Source: Roseivirga sp. BDSF3-8 (GTDB lineage Bacteria > Bacteroidota > Bacteroidia > Cytophagales > Cyclobacteriaceae). Taken from it: 64,000 nucleotides of DNA. Positions 25,106-36,518 of this stretch are shown here, in pieces. The notes beneath the pieces were generated by a model. The model did not search any database. It had not been told where the DNA came from and saw nothing but the letters and a program-made list of their open reading frames with translations. The first letter of the stretch is position 1, and each line of letters opens with the position of its first letter. Made by a program: the position numbers and the translations under genes. The DNA is taken from the NCBI RefSeq assembly GCF_041449215.1, contig NZ_JBGNFV010000001.1, positions 1,897,001-1,961,000 of the forward strand, in the 5' to 3' direction.

Positions 25106-28100
25106 TTAGTCAAGCGTGGAAACGGCTATTTTTTCTTTGATCAGCCCCCTTTCGGAAAGGGCATTAAACCACTCAATAACAATGAGATAGTAACCCGAAC
25201 TGACTGGAGCTCCGGCATCATTCTGCCCCTCCCACCTAAGGGTACCTTCGGCCGCCATGGCTGCCCCTTCTGCCAGGGTAATTACCTTTCTGCCATTCAT
25301 GTCGAATATCCAAGCATTTGCAATGTTTTGGCCTTTTTTGAAAGTAAAATGAATTTGTACGAAATCATTTACGCCATCAAAATCAGGCGTGATAACATGG
25401 GTTGAAAGTGATATTTCACTCTCTCCCTTAGTACCACCAGCATAATGTGAGTTGACATTGCCAGGCGTCCCGTACCCTCTATCTGCAGCGGCTGATGCCC
25501 AGTTAATACGGTTATCAGGGGCACCTTGCAGGTCTATCCGCTCAAGCGAAACCCCCTCGGTATTCCGCAAGAGGTGGTGGTGGTACCGATCGTCATAGGC
25601 AAACTCCTGCCAGATGCTATCTGACTCATCCATAAGGCCTGCGATGCCTTCAGTATCCGGAAGAGAGGGAAGTGGGTTACGGACAAACGCTCCCGCATCC
25701 GCAGCGGGATATTGTCCGGATAATATGCCCGGATCAGGCGTAAATGCCAGGTACTCACCAGGACCTATTACCACAGGCAGGTCTGATCCTATACTGACCT
25801 TATCCCTGTGCCCGAAAAAATACAATCCTGACATGTCCAGATAGCTGTCAGTAGTATTCAGGCATTCGATAAAGTCAACCCCATTGGGTGGAGGGTTGAA
25901 TAATATTTCCGTTAAAATGATATCACCAATTTCCGGTTTTTGAGGGAAGATTACCGGCTCATAGGATGACCTTTCTGTCTCATTGCCCACACAGTCCGTC
26001 AGGCCTAATAGGGTAATCCGGTAGCTGACATCATTATTTAACCTGGCAGAGGGTATGGCTTCATATTGGTTATCCCCTGATTTGATTATCTTTTCTATAG
26101 AATATATTTCACCATTCTGATCTCTAATTTCCACTTGTTCTAAGCGAATACTTCCTGCCAGCTCTTCGCTCAACCAAAACCGGCAGTTTCCTTCTTCGGT
26201 GATAAACGCAACCATTATAAAAGGCGCTTCATCATCGGTAATTATTCCTGTAGCAGCATTAGGCATACCGGCCGTATGACCTGCCGGGGCGGGAGAAGGA
26301 AGCCAATTTTTCTCACCGCCACAGGTGCTGTATAAATCAACTCTTTCCAGAGACTGCCCGGCCCGTAAGCGACCACTTACATAGTTCAACTGCGCTACCG
26401 TATCCATTTCGTTACTGATGAGGAAGAGGTCATCTTCTGTATTATTTAGTGTAGGCCATGGAGAGACAGCTGCCATTTTGGCTTCTCCGGAAATATCAGC
26501 CACATTCGCTTCCGCCACCAAGACTACATATTCACCCGGCTTAAGATCAAATGGTTCTATTCGTCCCTTGACGGTACGGTCTGCTATGTATATGTCTTGC
26601 AAACGCAGTGTGTCCGCTGTGATATTTACCAGCTCTATAAATTCTGCCGGGCCTTCGGGGGAAGGCTCCGGTAGTACTTCACTAACCACAAGATCGCCCT
26701 GCCTTAGAGTGGAAGGTGCACTGTAGCTTAGTATCAAGGTAGTATCGCTTATCGTATTGCCAGCTCGGTCATTAACTTTTTGAATGTCTACTTCATAGCT
26801 TATTCCATCTCGTAAATTGTTAGCGAGGCTAAGTATAACTGCGTGATCATCTATGGGCGTACAGCTAAGGGGCCACTCTCCATCTATCTGGTAATGATAT
26901 GGCGAAGAGATGGAAACGGGGTCAATGGCTTCTGAAAATTCTATATGAACTCTATTTTCAGTAGTAGTTCTGGCAGCCAGTACATAGGGAGGAATGCGGT
27001 CGTACGTTGCCTCGTAGCGGCTAAATGGCCAGTAATGACCGCTACTTTCGGAAAATGAGTCTATCGAAATAACTGCGCGGGTGTTTTCAGGAATACCTAC
27101 TTTGAAGAGAAGATACGTCAGAGGTTCATCAGCAGAATACCAAACCAGGTCCGGATGGGCTCCTTCTAAGGTGTAGTATTGTGGCTCTGAAGGCAAATCA
27201 ATATTTTCTCTGGGATAAACCTTAAGAAGGTGGGCGTCGGCAAATGTGAAGCCGGTAGCTGGTTTGCGGTAATGAATCACCTGAGAAAATGAGGCTTCCC
27301 GGTCTGCGAACCCAAAGTCGGAAAGTGATAGCAAAACAGGTTGGCCCTCCGGGAGGCTGGTTGTAACGGAGATATCTATTTCATACTGCGACATCAAAGG
27401 AGTAATAACACCCGGGGTTGAACCCAGACTGGCTACCGCATCAGATAAAAGTTCCTGTTCCAGGCGGTGTGTAAATGAAACGAGTAAGCTCGTATCTGAA
27501 AGCAGCCTTACATAGCCTATTTCAGGCAGGCTATAGTCCAGGGTAAAGTGAAGCGTATCGGTAGCTTCATTACCATACTGATCTGAAATACCTGTTAGCC
27601 CCGGAGTGGATAACTGACGGGGTATATCACTGCCAAAGTCGATTAACAGGGAATCATGATCTGACAGAGAAAATGCACGTATGTCCAGAGGCTCAGGCCA
27701 ATTGCCAGGCAATACCACACTCTTAAGCGAGATTTGAGAGGTGTCTATATGCTCATTCAACACTACAGAAACTGTGGCCGGACTTATGCCCCTGGCGTAT
27801 TGTATAGCAGGAGGTAAGTTATCAAAAAGCAGCTCTATATATTTTGACCGGCTCATGACATTGCCATACATGTCGGCCAGGGAATGGATTTTCAGGCGGT
27901 AGGCTGTTTCTTGCTGTAAAGTCTGACAATAAACCAGGACAACGGTCTGAGGGTCAGGTAAAATTATCCGGCAGGGTAACGTCTCATCATCCATTTGATA
28001 GAAGCGGGCAATGGACGCAACTATAGGGTCCAGCGGTTCACTGAAACTGAGCCTAACTGTATCGGGACTGGTCCATTCATAGCTATCGAGCGTGGGCGGC

Positions 28101-29512
28101 CGCGTATCCCAAATAAGGTCAGCGGAAGGGGTGATGAGTGCATTGCTCTCTTCATCTACCATTCCACTGATGAATAACTCATACGGTTCATCACGTACTG
28201 GTACAGGGGAAAAAATCAGCCGGACTTCAGAGGGAAAGTCCGGCTCTGGCAGTACCATAAAGGGGGCTGCATCATACTTGGATAGAAAGTAATTTTCTGG
28301 GGACAGGGCATTGGCAGGAAGTGTATGATAGCGCACCCGCACGATTCCCGGTTCTTCGGTAAAGGCGGTATCTACTGCTGGCTGATAGATTATCGATTCG
28401 GAAAAAGCAGCGAGGTTGCCTGCCCTGTCCGGTATTTGGCTGGCAGATAGCAAACAGCTTTCCCCGGGTATAAATGGACGGTCATTTTGTAAGATGACCT
28501 GTTCTGGGTAGCGGGGATCCCACTTTATCGCATTTGAAACAATGCCACAATCATAAAGGAAACTGGCCTGACTGAGAAGGAGTGTGCCGTCAAGGGCTTC
28601 ATTGAATAAAAGCCTTACCTGGTCTGTAGCCACAATGTCGAGGGTGGTTAACAAAGGGGGTGTATTATCCAGCAATGCCGTAAAGCGGATATCTTCAGCA
28701 ATATTTCCCTCACAGTCCATCAGCCCTGAGAGTGAAAAGCTGTAAGAAAGGTCATAGTGAGGGGTGGAGAAGACCTGCAAAATAAGAACCTGACCATCTG
28801 TCTCTGGTAAAACAGAGAGTCCCGGATCGGTATTTACCGTTAATTGACTAATGTCTAGCTCCTCGGAAAAGACAAGAGTGAGGCTATGGGGCACCAGCCA
28901 TTCGTGGCTAAGCAGTACGGGGGGCGAAAGGTCCGGAGTAGCTTCCAGGATACTATTAGCCGCACCAGGAGTGGCCCCGTTAGCTGAAACGGAAGAGGCC
29001 CAGTTCTCCTCATTACTACAAATCAGGGTCGGATTAATCCTTTCGAGTGACCACCCTCCTCGGTCTTTGCCGCTATCATGCCAGTCCGGTGAGTAGCTGA
29101 CAGCATCAATAACATGCCCGTCGGCAGCAAGCAGGTATACTTCTTCTCCACTATTACTAAGGCTGTTCCATGAAGATAGGCCGAGCACAGAGGCATAGGG
29201 CATATAGTCGCTCTCGTAACTTTGAGGGCAAATGATGAGATAGCCTCCGGGCTCAAGGGTAAAGGGGGGCAATGTCTTACCGCTAAGGGAACAGTCCACA
29301 CCACTAAAAGGGAGGTCCCCGGTATTAAACAGCTCTACAAACTCTGCGCCTGAAGCTGTGGGAAACACCTGATTCTCCGGCTGAATGGAACTTTTGGGAT
29401 AGGGGTCAGCGTATATTTCATTGATAATTATCTGCTGGCCTGAAGCCGGCAAACTATAGCATATACCTAAAAGCAGGATCAGGCATATTCGAGGGCAATA
29501 ACTGGCTAACAT
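25106..29512 (-). CDS. Giant secreted T9SS protein with three lamin-tail domains
   Basis: 1468 residues from the ATG at 29512 (signal peptide up to PASGQ); a TTG at 29539 adds nine. Lamin-tail domains are seen at about 25-140 (IIINEIYADPY), 937-1040 (GDLVVSEVLPEP) and 1192-1300 (GDIILTEILFNPP), each with ...EFVEL/FIEL.N.. signatures. Between them are repeated Ig-like domains with S.EPLDP and D.AGN motifs. The last 100 residues (TPDFDGVNDFVQIHF... ISSGYYLIVIEW-type) form the gliding-motility-type C-terminal domain recognised by T9SS. Likely a cell-surface or released adhesin-like or structural protein. Stands alone. Confidence 0.85.
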   Translation of the reverse strand: MLASYCPRICLILLLGICYSLPASGQQIIINEIYADPYPKSSIQPENQVFPTASGAEFVELFNTGDLPFSGVDCSLSGKTLPPFTLEPGGYLIICPQSYESDYMPYASVLGLSSWNSLSNSGEEVYLLAADGHVIDAVSYSPDWHDSGKDRGGWSLERINPTLICSNEENWASSVSANGATPGAANSILEATPDLSPPVLLSHEWLVPHSLTLVFSEELDISQLTVNTDPGLSVLPETDGQVLILQVFSTPHYDLSYSFSLSGLMDCEGNIAEDIRFTALLDNTPPLLTTLDIVATDQVRLLFNEALDGTLLLSQASFLYDCGIVSNAIKWDPRYPEQVILQNDRPFIPGESCLLSASQIPDRAGNLAAFSESIIYQPAVDTAFTEEPGIVRVRYHTLPANALSPENYFLSKYDAAPFMVLPEPDFPSEVRLIFSPVPVRDEPYELFISGMVDEESNALITPSADLIWDTRPPTLDSYEWTSPDTVRLSFSEPLDPIVASIARFYQMDDETLPCRIILPDPQTVVLVYCQTLQQETAYRLKIHSLADMYGNVMSRSKYIELLFDNLPPAIQYARGISPATVSVVLNEHIDTSQISLKSVVLPGNWPEPLDIRAFSLSDHDSLLIDFGSDIPRQLSTPGLTGISDQYGNEATDTLHFTLDYSLPEIGYVRLLSDTSLLVSFTHRLEQELLSDAVASLGSTPGVITPLMSQYEIDISVTTSLPEGQPVLLSLSDFGFADREASFSQVIHYRKPATGFTFADAHLLKVYPRENIDLPSEPQYYTLEGAHPDLVWYSADEPLTYLLFKVGIPENTRAVISIDSFSESSGHYWPFSRYEATYDRIPPYVLAARTTTENRVHIEFSEAIDPVSISSPYHYQIDGEWPLSCTPIDDHAVILSLANNLRDGISYEVDIQKVNDRAGNTISDTTLILSYSAPSTLRQGDLVVSEVLPEPSPEGPAEFIELVNITADTLRLQDIYIADRTVKGRIEPFDLKPGEYVVLVAEANVADISGEAKMAAVSPWPTLNNTEDDLFLISNEMDTVAQLNYVSGRLRAGQSLERVDLYSTCGGEKNWLPSPAPAGHTAGMPNAATGIITDDEAPFIMVAFITEEGNCRFWLSEELAGSIRLEQVEIRDQNGEIYSIEKIIKSGDNQYEAIPSARLNNDVSYRITLLGLTDCVGNETERSSYEPVIFPQKPEIGDIILTEILFNPPPNGVDFIECLNTTDSYLDMSGLYFFGHRDKVSIGSDLPVVIGPGEYLAFTPDPGILSGQYPAADAGAFVRNPLPSLPDTEGIAGLMDESDSIWQEFAYDDRYHHHLLRNTEGVSLERIDLQGAPDNRINWASAAADRGYGTPGNVNSHYAGGTKGESEISLSTHVITPDFDGVNDFVQIHFTFKKGQNIANAWIFDMNGRKVITLAEGAAMAAEGTLRWEGQNDAGAPVSSGYYLIVIEWFNALSERGLIKEKIAVSTLD

Positions 29513-29665
29513 GGGCGCGAAACTAGCACCAACTTTCAATATTTGAATAAATTATGTAGGTAATTGAATGTGATTATTCCTTGGCAAATCCTTTAGCTCA
29601 GGCCTGATGGCTATGGATCAGCCTTTTAGGTGGCCTGAATTTTTTCAGGTCTTTAATTAATAATG

Positions 29666-29673
29666 TAACTTTG
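29666..29673 (+). promoter_or_regulatory. Candidate -7 element of asd
   Basis: TAACTTTG fits TANNTTTG and lies 21 bases before the asd ATG. No TTTG is found at the expected -33 place, so the promoter is only partly supported. Confidence 0.4.
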
Positions 29674-29694
29674 ACACCATTCAATTAGGTACAT

Positions 29695-30687
29695 ATGAAA
29701 ATAGCAATTGTAGGTGCTACCGGACTCGTAGGTAGTGAAATATTGAAAGTGATCGAGGAGCGTAACCTCGAATTTGACACGCTTATTCCTGTGGCTTCTG
29801 CCCGGTCTGTGGGTAAAGAGATAAGCTTTAAAGGGAACACCTATGTGATAAGGAGCATGGAAGAAGCGGTAGCTCTCAAACCGGATGTTGCTATTTTCTC
29901 TGCCGGTGGTTCCACCAGCCTGGAGTGGGCGCCAAAATTTGAAGAGGCGGGAACGATCGTGATAGATAACTCTTCTGCCTGGCGCATGAGCCCCCGGCAT
30001 AAACTCATCGTGCCGGAGATTAATGCTACAACGCTTCGTATCGATGACCGTATTATCGCAAACCCTAACTGCTCAACGATACAAATGGTACTGGCACTGA
30101 ATCCTTTGCGAGAGGCCTATGGCATCAAAAGGGTGGTGGTGAGCACTTACCAGTCAGTAACGGGTACGGGCAAAGCGGCGGTGGACCAATTGAAGCGTGA
30201 GCGTGAAGGGGTAGATGGTGAAATGGTGTATCCTCATAAGATTGACATGAATGTCCTCCCTCACATTGATGTATTTATGGATAATGGCTACACAAAGGAA
30301 GAAATGAAGATGGTCAATGAAACGAAGAAAATCTTCGGTGACGATGCTATCTCTGTGACGGCTACTGCGGTACGCCTTCCTGTAGTGGGTGGCCACTCTG
30401 AAAGCATCAATGTGGAATTCCATAAGGAATTTGACCTGGAAGAGGTACGTAAACTGCTGGCGGCGGCACAGGGCGTCGTGCTGCAGGATGATGTAGCTAA
30501 TAATGAGTATCCTATGCCTATAAACGCCCATGGAAGGGATGAAGTGTTTGTTGGCAGGCTGAGAAGGGACGAGTCACAGCCGAAAACCCTGAATATGTGG
30601 GTAGTAGCGGACAACCTCAGAAAAGGAGCTGCAACGAATGCTGTACAGATAGCAGAGTACCTGAAGGAGCACAATCTGGTGTATTGA
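29695..30687 (+). CDS. asd: Aspartate-semialdehyde dehydrogenase
   Basis: 330 residues, the usual size. It reduces aspartyl phosphate to aspartate semialdehyde with NADPH, in the branch to lysine, threonine, methionine and cell-wall diaminopimelate. GATGLVGSE (residues 7-15) binds NADP; SARSVG recognises its phosphate; the nucleophile Cys lies in NPNCSTIQ and the base His in GGHSESIN. The stop overlaps the start of the methyltransferase gene, so the two are likely translated together. Confidence 0.96.
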   Translation: MKIAIVGATGLVGSEILKVIEERNLEFDTLIPVASARSVGKEISFKGNTYVIRSMEEAVALKPDVAIFSAGGSTSLEWAPKFEEAGTIVIDNSSAWRMSPRHKLIVPEINATTLRIDDRIIANPNCSTIQMVLALNPLREAYGIKRVVVSTYQSVTGTGKAAVDQLKREREGVDGEMVYPHKIDMNVLPHIDVFMDNGYTKEEMKMVNETKKIFGDDAISVTATAVRLPVVGGHSESINVEFHKEFDLEEVRKLLAAAQGVVLQDDVANNEYPMPINAHGRDEVFVGRLRRDESQPKTLNMWVVADNLRKGAATNAVQIAEYLKEHNLVY

Positions 30688-31862
30688 CAGAGCTAGCGAA
30701 TAAGGAGGTACAGGACTGGCTGGGTGCGCATGAAAATGAGCAGGTAACTTCTCTTCTTCTAAAGGGGAGCCCCTTCCCCGGAATCGATGCCAGAGTACTT
30801 GCCTCGCAGATAGAAGGACGGCAGAAAGCGAAAAAAAAACTACCGCAGTGGTACGAGGGGCGCCGGGGCCTCTTATGGCCGGCGCGGATCAGCCTTGAAC
30901 AATGTAGCTCTGAGGCAACTGCCTTATATAAAGCCTCTTTGGTAAAGGGGCAGCGAATGGCTGACCTTACCGGGGGGATGGGGGTCGATGTCTTTTATAT
31001 GGGCCATTCGTTTTCTGAAAGCCACTATGTGGAGGAGCAGTCAGCCCTCTTTGATATAACCCGACATAACCTTACTGCGCTAGGGGCTACGACCGCATGC
31101 CACCGCGGCGATGGCATGGCGTGGCTGAAGGATCAGGCTACCCCCTTTGATTTGCTCTACCTTGACCCTGCCCGCCGTGATGAGCATAAACAAAAAGTAA
31201 TTCGCCTACAGGATTATAGCCCCGATATTACGGCTTACCTTCCCATGCTACGTGAAAAATCTGATGCACTTCTTATCAAGGTTTCTCCTATGGCTGACCT
31301 GAGTGAATTACAGCGCCAGATAGACCTGCCGATAATTTTTCACGTGGTGGCTGTAGATAATGAATGCAAGGAGATCCTGCTTTTAATAGGAAATAGCTCT
31401 GCGACCGGAGGTGTAGTGACTGTGAATATAGCCGGTGGGGCTGAGCAGATAGAAACTTTCGCCCTTGCGGAAGAGGCGAATACCACATTTTCTTTGGGGC
31501 TACCAGAATCTTACTTGTATGAGCCTAATGCAGCGATAATGAAGGCTGGCGTGTTCAGGGCGACTGCAAACCGGTATGGCCTTCAAAAGCTGCATGAAAA
31601 CAGCCACCTTTATACTTCAGGGAAGCTTATAGCGGATTTCCCAGGCAGGACGTTTAAGATCAATGAGGTTGTAAGCCCTACTTATAAGGCTCTGAAGGGT
31701 GTGCTTCCCGATCTGAGGGGCAACTTGTCGACACGTAATTTCCCCATGCGGGTAGAGGCGTTAAAAAAGAAGCTCCGGTTAAATGACGGCCCGGATGTTT
31801 TCCTGTTTGCCACAACTCTTGTTAATGGGCAAAAAGCGCTCCTGATTACAGAGAAAGCGTAA
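30684..31862 (+). CDS. THUMP-like domain SAM methyltransferase
   Basis: 392 residues if started at the TTG at 30684, which overlaps the asd TGA by four bases; the upstream in-frame GTG (30597) would run deep into asd. The SAM-binding motif ADLTGGMGVDVF and a DPARRDEHK motif IV are seen in a Rossmann methyltransferase domain (about 80-260); the C-terminus is the THUMP-like domain of the Bacteroidetes members. Probably an RNA methyltransferase of the cytoplasm; exact base unknown. It overlaps the 3' end of a convergent small gene by 17 bases. Confidence 0.8.
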   Translation: MTELANKEVQDWLGAHENEQVTSLLLKGSPFPGIDARVLASQIEGRQKAKKKLPQWYEGRRGLLWPARISLEQCSSEATALYKASLVKGQRMADLTGGMGVDVFYMGHSFSESHYVEEQSALFDITRHNLTALGATTACHRGDGMAWLKDQATPFDLLYLDPARRDEHKQKVIRLQDYSPDITAYLPMLREKSDALLIKVSPMADLSELQRQIDLPIIFHVVAVDNECKEILLLIGNSSATGGVVTVNIAGGAEQIETFALAEEANTTFSLGLPESYLYEPNAAIMKAGVFRATANRYGLQKLHENSHLYTSGKLIADFPGRTFKINEVVSPTYKALKGVLPDLRGNLSTRNFPMRVEALKKKLRLNDGPDVFLFATTLVNGQKALLITEKA

Positions 31863-32043
31863 ACCGTAGCACATAGGCAATGGCGGTAAGAAGTATGGCG
31901 GCTCCTCCATAAATCTGCAAGACCCGTATGCGGTTTTGGTAATCCAAAAACCACAATACCCACCATGGCCTGACGAGGCCGGCAAAAAGCATGAATAAGG
32001 CCAGGAATAATAAAATGTATATGATGGTGATAAGGAGGTTCAT
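31846..32043 (-). CDS. Small two-helix membrane protein
   Basis: 65 residues from the ATG at 32043 (MNLLITIIYILLF). Two hydrophobic segments (about 2-24 and 41-60) around an RPWWVLWFLDYQNR loop. No family recognised. Its end overlaps the convergent methyltransferase gene by 17 bases. It lies just after the infB terminator on the same strand. Confidence 0.6.
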   Translation of the reverse strand: MNLLITIIYILLFLALFMLFAGLVRPWWVLWFLDYQNRIRVLQIYGGAAILLTAIAYVLRFTLSL

Positions 32044-32055
32044 AGACACTACTAA

Positions 32056-32083
32056 AAAAGAAAAACCGGACATGATGCCCGGT
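32056..32083 (-). terminator. Terminator after infB
   Basis: ACCGG (32065-32069) / CCGGT (32079-32083) with a nine-base loop partly able to pair further, followed on the minus strand by a U-rich run. About 30 bases downstream of the infB stop. Confidence 0.75.
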
Positions 32084-32113
32084 TTTGTCTGTGAATCTAT
32101 TTGTATCCGGATT

Positions 32114-35100
32114 TTATAATGTCCGTTTTACTTCTCTTTCTTCGAAGGCTTCTATTACGTCTCCTTCTTTAATGTCGTTGAAGTTTCTAATGCTCATACC
32201 ACATTCGTAGCCCTGGCGTACTTCATTGACATCATCTTTGAAGCGTTTAAGTGCGCCAAGCTCTCCGGCGTAAACGACTATACCATCGCGAATAAGTCGA
32301 ATTCTGTGGTTACGCTTGATATGACCATCTGTGACATAGCAACCTGCAACAGTACCAACTCTTGAGATTTTAAAGATATCACGTACTTCGGCGTTACCCA
32401 CGATAACTTCTTCAACAGTAGGGGCAAGCATACCTTCCATGGCATCTTTAACCTCGTTGATGGCATCGTATATAATGCTGTACAATCTGATCTCAATCTC
32501 TTCCTGTTCAGCCAGCTTTCTGGCACCGGCAGAAGGCCTCACCTGGAAACCAACTACGATGGCATCGGAAGCGGAGGCAAGCAGAATATCACTTTCTGAT
32601 ATCTGTCCTACAGCCTTATGGATGATGTTGACCTGGACCTCGTCTGTACTCAGCTTAAGAAGTGAGTCGGAAAGGGCCTCAATAGAGCCATCCACATCAC
32701 CTTTCACAATTACATTAAGCTCTTTGAAGGTACCGATAGCAAGGCGGCGACCAATCTCGTCAAGCGTAATATGTTTTTTGGTACGGATAGACTGCTCACG
32801 GTTAATCTGCTCACGCTTATTAGCAATGTCACGGGCCTCACGGTCGGTTTCCATCACCTGCAGCTTATCACCAGCCTGTGGTGCACCATCGAGTCCCAGT
32901 ACAAGCACAGGGGTTGAGGGACCGGCTTTTTCCAGTTTTTTACCTCTATGGTCAAACATGGCTTTTACCTTACCGTAGTGTTGTCCAGCGAGCATTACAT
33001 CTCCGATATTGAGGGTACCTGACTGCACAAGGATGGTGGTTACATACCCACGGCCTTTGTCAAGAGAGGCTTCAATAACCGTACCTGTGGCACCCCGGTT
33101 GGGGTTGGCTGTCAGTTCGAGAAGCTCTGCTTCAAGCAGTACTTTCTCAAGGAGGTCGTCAATACCCTGACCGGTTTTAGCAGAAATTTCCTGGCACTGG
33201 TACTTACCGCCCCAGTCTTCTACCAATATATTCATGTTAGCCAATTCCTCACGAATCTTGTCCGCATTGGCAGTAGGCTTATCCACTTTATTGATAGCGA
33301 TCACGATAGGTACGTTAGCTACCTGTGCGTGATTAATGGCTTCCTTGGTCTGAGGCATGACGTTATCATCAGCCGCTACAACGATGATGGCAACGTCCGT
33401 CACTTTAGCCCCTCTGGCACGCATGGCGGTAAATGCCTCGTGACCCGGTGTATCCAGGAATGCGATACGCTTTCCGCTATCGGTAGTCACATCATAAGCT
33501 CCGATGTGCTGGGTGATACCACCCGCCTCACCGGCTGTAACGCGTGTATTACGGATAAAGTCAAGTAGTGAGGTTTTACCGTGGTCAACGTGTCCCATTA
33601 TGGTAACGATGGGTGAGCGTTCCTCAAGTGTATCAGGATCGTCTACTATCTCCTCTACGGTCTCTTCATCTTCTGATGAAGTGAACTCTACATCGTATCC
33701 GAACTCATCGGCTATTACAGTGATGGTTTCGGCGTCAAGTCTTTGGTTAATGGAAACGAACAGACCGAGTGAAAGGCAGGTAGAGATCACCTCATTAACG
33801 GACACGTTCATAAGGGAGGCGAGGTCATTAGCAGAGATAAACTCTGTTACCTTGAGCTTTTGAGCTTCCTGCTCTTCTCTTTCGCGCTGCTGCTCGCGCG
33901 CCTCTTCGGCTGCTGAGCGCTTGTCACGGCGGTATTTACTACGGCTTACATTACGGCCGCCTTTCTTACCTCCGCCGCCGCTAAGTTTGGCGAGGGTCTC
34001 TTTAATCTGCTCCTGAATTTCCTTATCGCTGAGCTCTTCCTTCTCGGGTTTGCCTTTTCTGGCACCTCCTCGGCCTTTGGCCCCACGATCATTCTTCTGT
34101 TGTCCGGGACGGCTACCTCCGCCACCGCCGCCTCCTTTGCCATCAACTGGCTTGGAGATGCGCTTGCGGCGTTTCTTGCCTTTTTTATCGCGGTCATCGG
34201 AAGAAGCAACCGGCTTGGCCTTTTTCTTAGACTTGCTTTCGGGCAGCTCAATCTTACCTAACACGGTAAGGCCTTTGAGCTGATTAGCTTTAGCAGAGAT
34301 TACTTTCTCATCTTTGGGAGCGGAGTCAGCTTCTTGCTTTTTGCCTTCACTGGCAGCAGGTTTCTCGGCGGGCTTCTGCTTTGCAGATGCCGCAGCTTCT
34401 GTTTTTTCTTTCACTTCAGGCTTTTTCTCGGCCTCAGGCTGCTTTTGCGCAGCCGGCTTTTCTTGTTGCTTGGGAGCATCTACCTTTTTCTCTTTATTCT
34501 CTGAAGGTTTCTCCTCAGGCTTTTTAGGTACTTCAGGCTGCTGAGGAGGTTTGACAGGACCTTCGGTCTCTTTTTTCTCCTCTTTTTTAGGCTCAGGCTT
34601 GGCCTCTTCTTTGGTCTCTTTAGCAGCAGGCTGCTGTGGTTTTTCAGCAGGCTTTTCGGCCTTAGCCTCAGGCTGTGGAGCAGGCTTTTCGGGAGCCTTC
34701 TCTTCTTTCTTTTCCTCTTTTTTCTCCTGCGGGGTAGCTTTTGCCTTCCCTTTCTGGTCGAGGTCTATTTTACCTACTACTTTTATACCCTGTAGCCTGG
34801 CAGAGCTACCGACTTTATTATCGTCTTTTTCTTCAGAGGATTTTTCTTCTTTGGCGGGCTCTTTCTTATGATCAGAGGCTTTAGGGGCTTCTTCTTCAGC
34901 CTTGCCTTTGTCCACATTGATCCCTTTAATAAAAATCTCCTCTTCTTCGTCCTTCTTACCTTGCTGGGCAGGATCGCTCTCAGTGTCGATAACGACATTG
35001 CCCGCGTGTTTTTTGCCAATGGTGAGGCCGGAAGCTTCTTCTTTTTCCATAGCGGAAGACGCAAACTCCTTCGCGAGCATGTTATACTGCTCCATTGAAA

Positions 35101-35224
35101 TCTTGGAGTTAGGATTGTCTTCCACCTCGAAGCCCTTAGTAGCCAAATGCTCCACAATGGTATTTTTACCTATGTTTAGCTTCCGCGCTACCTGACTAAG
35201 CCTCATCATTTTTTCTTCTGCCAT
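32114..35224 (-). CDS. infB: Translation initiation factor IF-2
   Basis: 1036 residues from the ATG at 35224 ([19 protein letters not shown]). IF-2 places fMet-tRNA on the 30S subunit and promotes joining with 50S. The N-terminal domain is followed by a very long Lys, Glu, Pro and Gln-rich stretch (about 70-420), typical of Bacteroidetes. The GTPase domain has [12 protein letters not shown] (about 545), DTPGH and NKVDKP; EF-Tu-like and IF2 domains follow. Downstream of nusA in the rimP operon. Confidence 0.97.
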   Translation of the reverse strand: MAEEKMMRLSQVARKLNIGKNTIVEHLATKGFEVEDNPNSKISMEQYNMLAKEFASSAMEKEEASGLTIGKKHAGNVVIDTESDPAQQGKKDEEEEIFIKGINVDKGKAEEEAPKASDHKKEPAKEEKSSEEKDDNKVGSSARLQGIKVVGKIDLDQKGKAKATPQEKKEEKKEEKAPEKPAPQPEAKAEKPAEKPQQPAAKETKEEAKPEPKKEEKKETEGPVKPPQQPEVPKKPEEKPSENKEKKVDAPKQQEKPAAQKQPEAEKKPEVKEKTEAAASAKQKPAEKPAASEGKKQEADSAPKDEKVISAKANQLKGLTVLGKIELPESKSKKKAKPVASSDDRDKKGKKRRKRISKPVDGKGGGGGGGSRPGQQKNDRGAKGRGGARKGKPEKEELSDKEIQEQIKETLAKLSGGGGKKGGRNVSRSKYRRDKRSAAEEAREQQREREEQEAQKLKVTEFISANDLASLMNVSVNEVISTCLSLGLFVSINQRLDAETITVIADEFGYDVEFTSSEDEETVEEIVDDPDTLEERSPIVTIMGHVDHGKTSLLDFIRNTRVTAGEAGGITQHIGAYDVTTDSGKRIAFLDTPGHEAFTAMRARGAKVTDVAIIVVAADDNVMPQTKEAINHAQVANVPIVIAINKVDKPTANADKIREELANMNILVEDWGGKYQCQEISAKTGQGIDDLLEKVLLEAELLELTANPNRGATGTVIEASLDKGRGYVTTILVQSGTLNIGDVMLAGQHYGKVKAMFDHRGKKLEKAGPSTPVLVLGLDGAPQAGDKLQVMETDREARDIANKREQINREQSIRTKKHITLDEIGRRLAIGTFKELNVIVKGDVDGSIEALSDSLLKLSTDEVQVNIIHKAVGQISESDILLASASDAIVVGFQVRPSAGARKLAEQEEIEIRLYSIIYDAINEVKDAMEGMLAPTVEEVIVGNAEVRDIFKISRVGTVAGCYVTDGHIKRNHRIRLIRDGIVVYAGELGALKRFKDDVNEVRQGYECGMSIRNFNDIKEGDVIEAFEEREVKRTL

Positions 35225-35267
35225 ACACAAAAATAGGTATAAACTCGGTATTTACTAAAATAATATC

Positions 35268-36509
35268 TTACTCGAACTCCTGACGTAGTATTCTGAAGAC
35301 TTCCTCGACCGTTTCCTGCTCCAGGTCTGTACGTCGAACAATGTCCTCTTCAGTAAGCACCAGCACGCTCTTGGCGGTGTCAAGGCCTACTCTTTTGAGT
35401 TCGTCAATCACCCAGCCTTCTATCTCATCAGAGAATTCTACCAGGGCGACATCTTCTTCTTCAGCCTCGGAAAGCTCACGGAACACATCAATCTCCATGC
35501 CTACGAGTTTAGAGGCAAGCTTGATGTTTTGTCCGCCTTTACCGATTGCCAGGCTTACCTGGTCAGGCTTCAGGAACACACTCACACGATCCGTATCCTC
35601 GTCTATTTTAATGCTGCTGATCTTAGCAGGGCTAAGCGCACGCTGAATATATAGCTCAAGGTTATCGGTATAATTGATCACATCGATGTTCTCGTTTTGC
35701 AACTCGCGCACGATGCTATGGATACGTGAACCTTTCATACCTACACAGGCACCAACCGGGTCGATACGGTCATCATAGCTTTCCACAGCTACTTTAGCAC
35801 GCTCTCCGGGCTCACGCACAACTTTCTTAATATTGATAAGTCCATCGTATACCTCTGGTACTTCACTCTCGAAAAGCCTTTCGAGAAACACGGGTGAGGT
35901 TCTGGACAGTATAATGCGCGGATTACCATTTACCATTTCGACACGGTGTACGATAGCCCTGGCATTGTCTCCTTTCCGGAACCGGTCTTTCCCGATCTGT
36001 TCGTTCTTAGGAAGTATAAGTTCGTTACCTTCGGCATCGATGAGAAGCACTTCACGGCCCAGTATCTGATATACTTCTCCGATGATGATCTCACCTACTA
36101 CTTCTTTATACTGCTGGAACAGAATATCCTTTTCCAGATCTTTTACCTTCTGAATGAGGGTCTGTCTGGCAGTCATAACGGCCCGGCGTCCGAAGTGCTC
36201 AAGCTTAATCTCTTCCGCTACTTCCTCTCCTATCTCAAAATCGGGCTCGATCTTTTGTGCTTCAGAGAGGCTAATTTTATCATCGTCCCAAATGTCTTCG
36301 GAATTATCATCGACAATCTCCCTGAAACGCCATATTTCAAGGTCTCCCTTGTCGGCGTTGATGATGATATCAAAATTCTCATCGGAGTTATATTTTTTCC
36401 GGATCATCGTCCGAAAAACGTCCTCAAGAATACGGATCATCGTAGGACGATCTATGTTTTTGCCGCGAGCAAACTCGGCAAATGACTCAATCAGATTTCC
36501 CGAATCCAT
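35268..36509 (-). CDS. nusA: Transcription termination/antitermination protein NusA
   Basis: 413 residues. N-terminal polymerase-binding domain, S1 domain (about 130-200), KH1 with GVCVGMKGSRIHSIVRELQ-like region and KH2 with IGKGGQNIKLASKLVG. The C-terminal acidic repeats of enterobacterial NusA are absent, replaced by a short helical helix-hairpin-helix-like tail, as usual here. It affects pausing, folding of terminator hairpins and antitermination. It may act on the hairpin in its own leader. Confidence 0.96.
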   Translation of the reverse strand: MDSGNLIESFAEFARGKNIDRPTMIRILEDVFRTMIRKKYNSDENFDIIINADKGDLEIWRFREIVDDNSEDIWDDDKISLSEAQKIEPDFEIGEEVAEEIKLEHFGRRAVMTARQTLIQKVKDLEKDILFQQYKEVVGEIIIGEVYQILGREVLLIDAEGNELILPKNEQIGKDRFRKGDNARAIVHRVEMVNGNPRIILSRTSPVFLERLFESEVPEVYDGLINIKKVVREPGERAKVAVESYDDRIDPVGACVGMKGSRIHSIVRELQNENIDVINYTDNLELYIQRALSPAKISSIKIDEDTDRVSVFLKPDQVSLAIGKGGQNIKLASKLVGMEIDVFRELSEAEEEDVALVEFSDEIEGWVIDELKRVGLDTAKSVLVLTEEDIVRRTDLEQETVEEVFRILRQEFE

Positions 36510-36518
36510 TGCAATGGT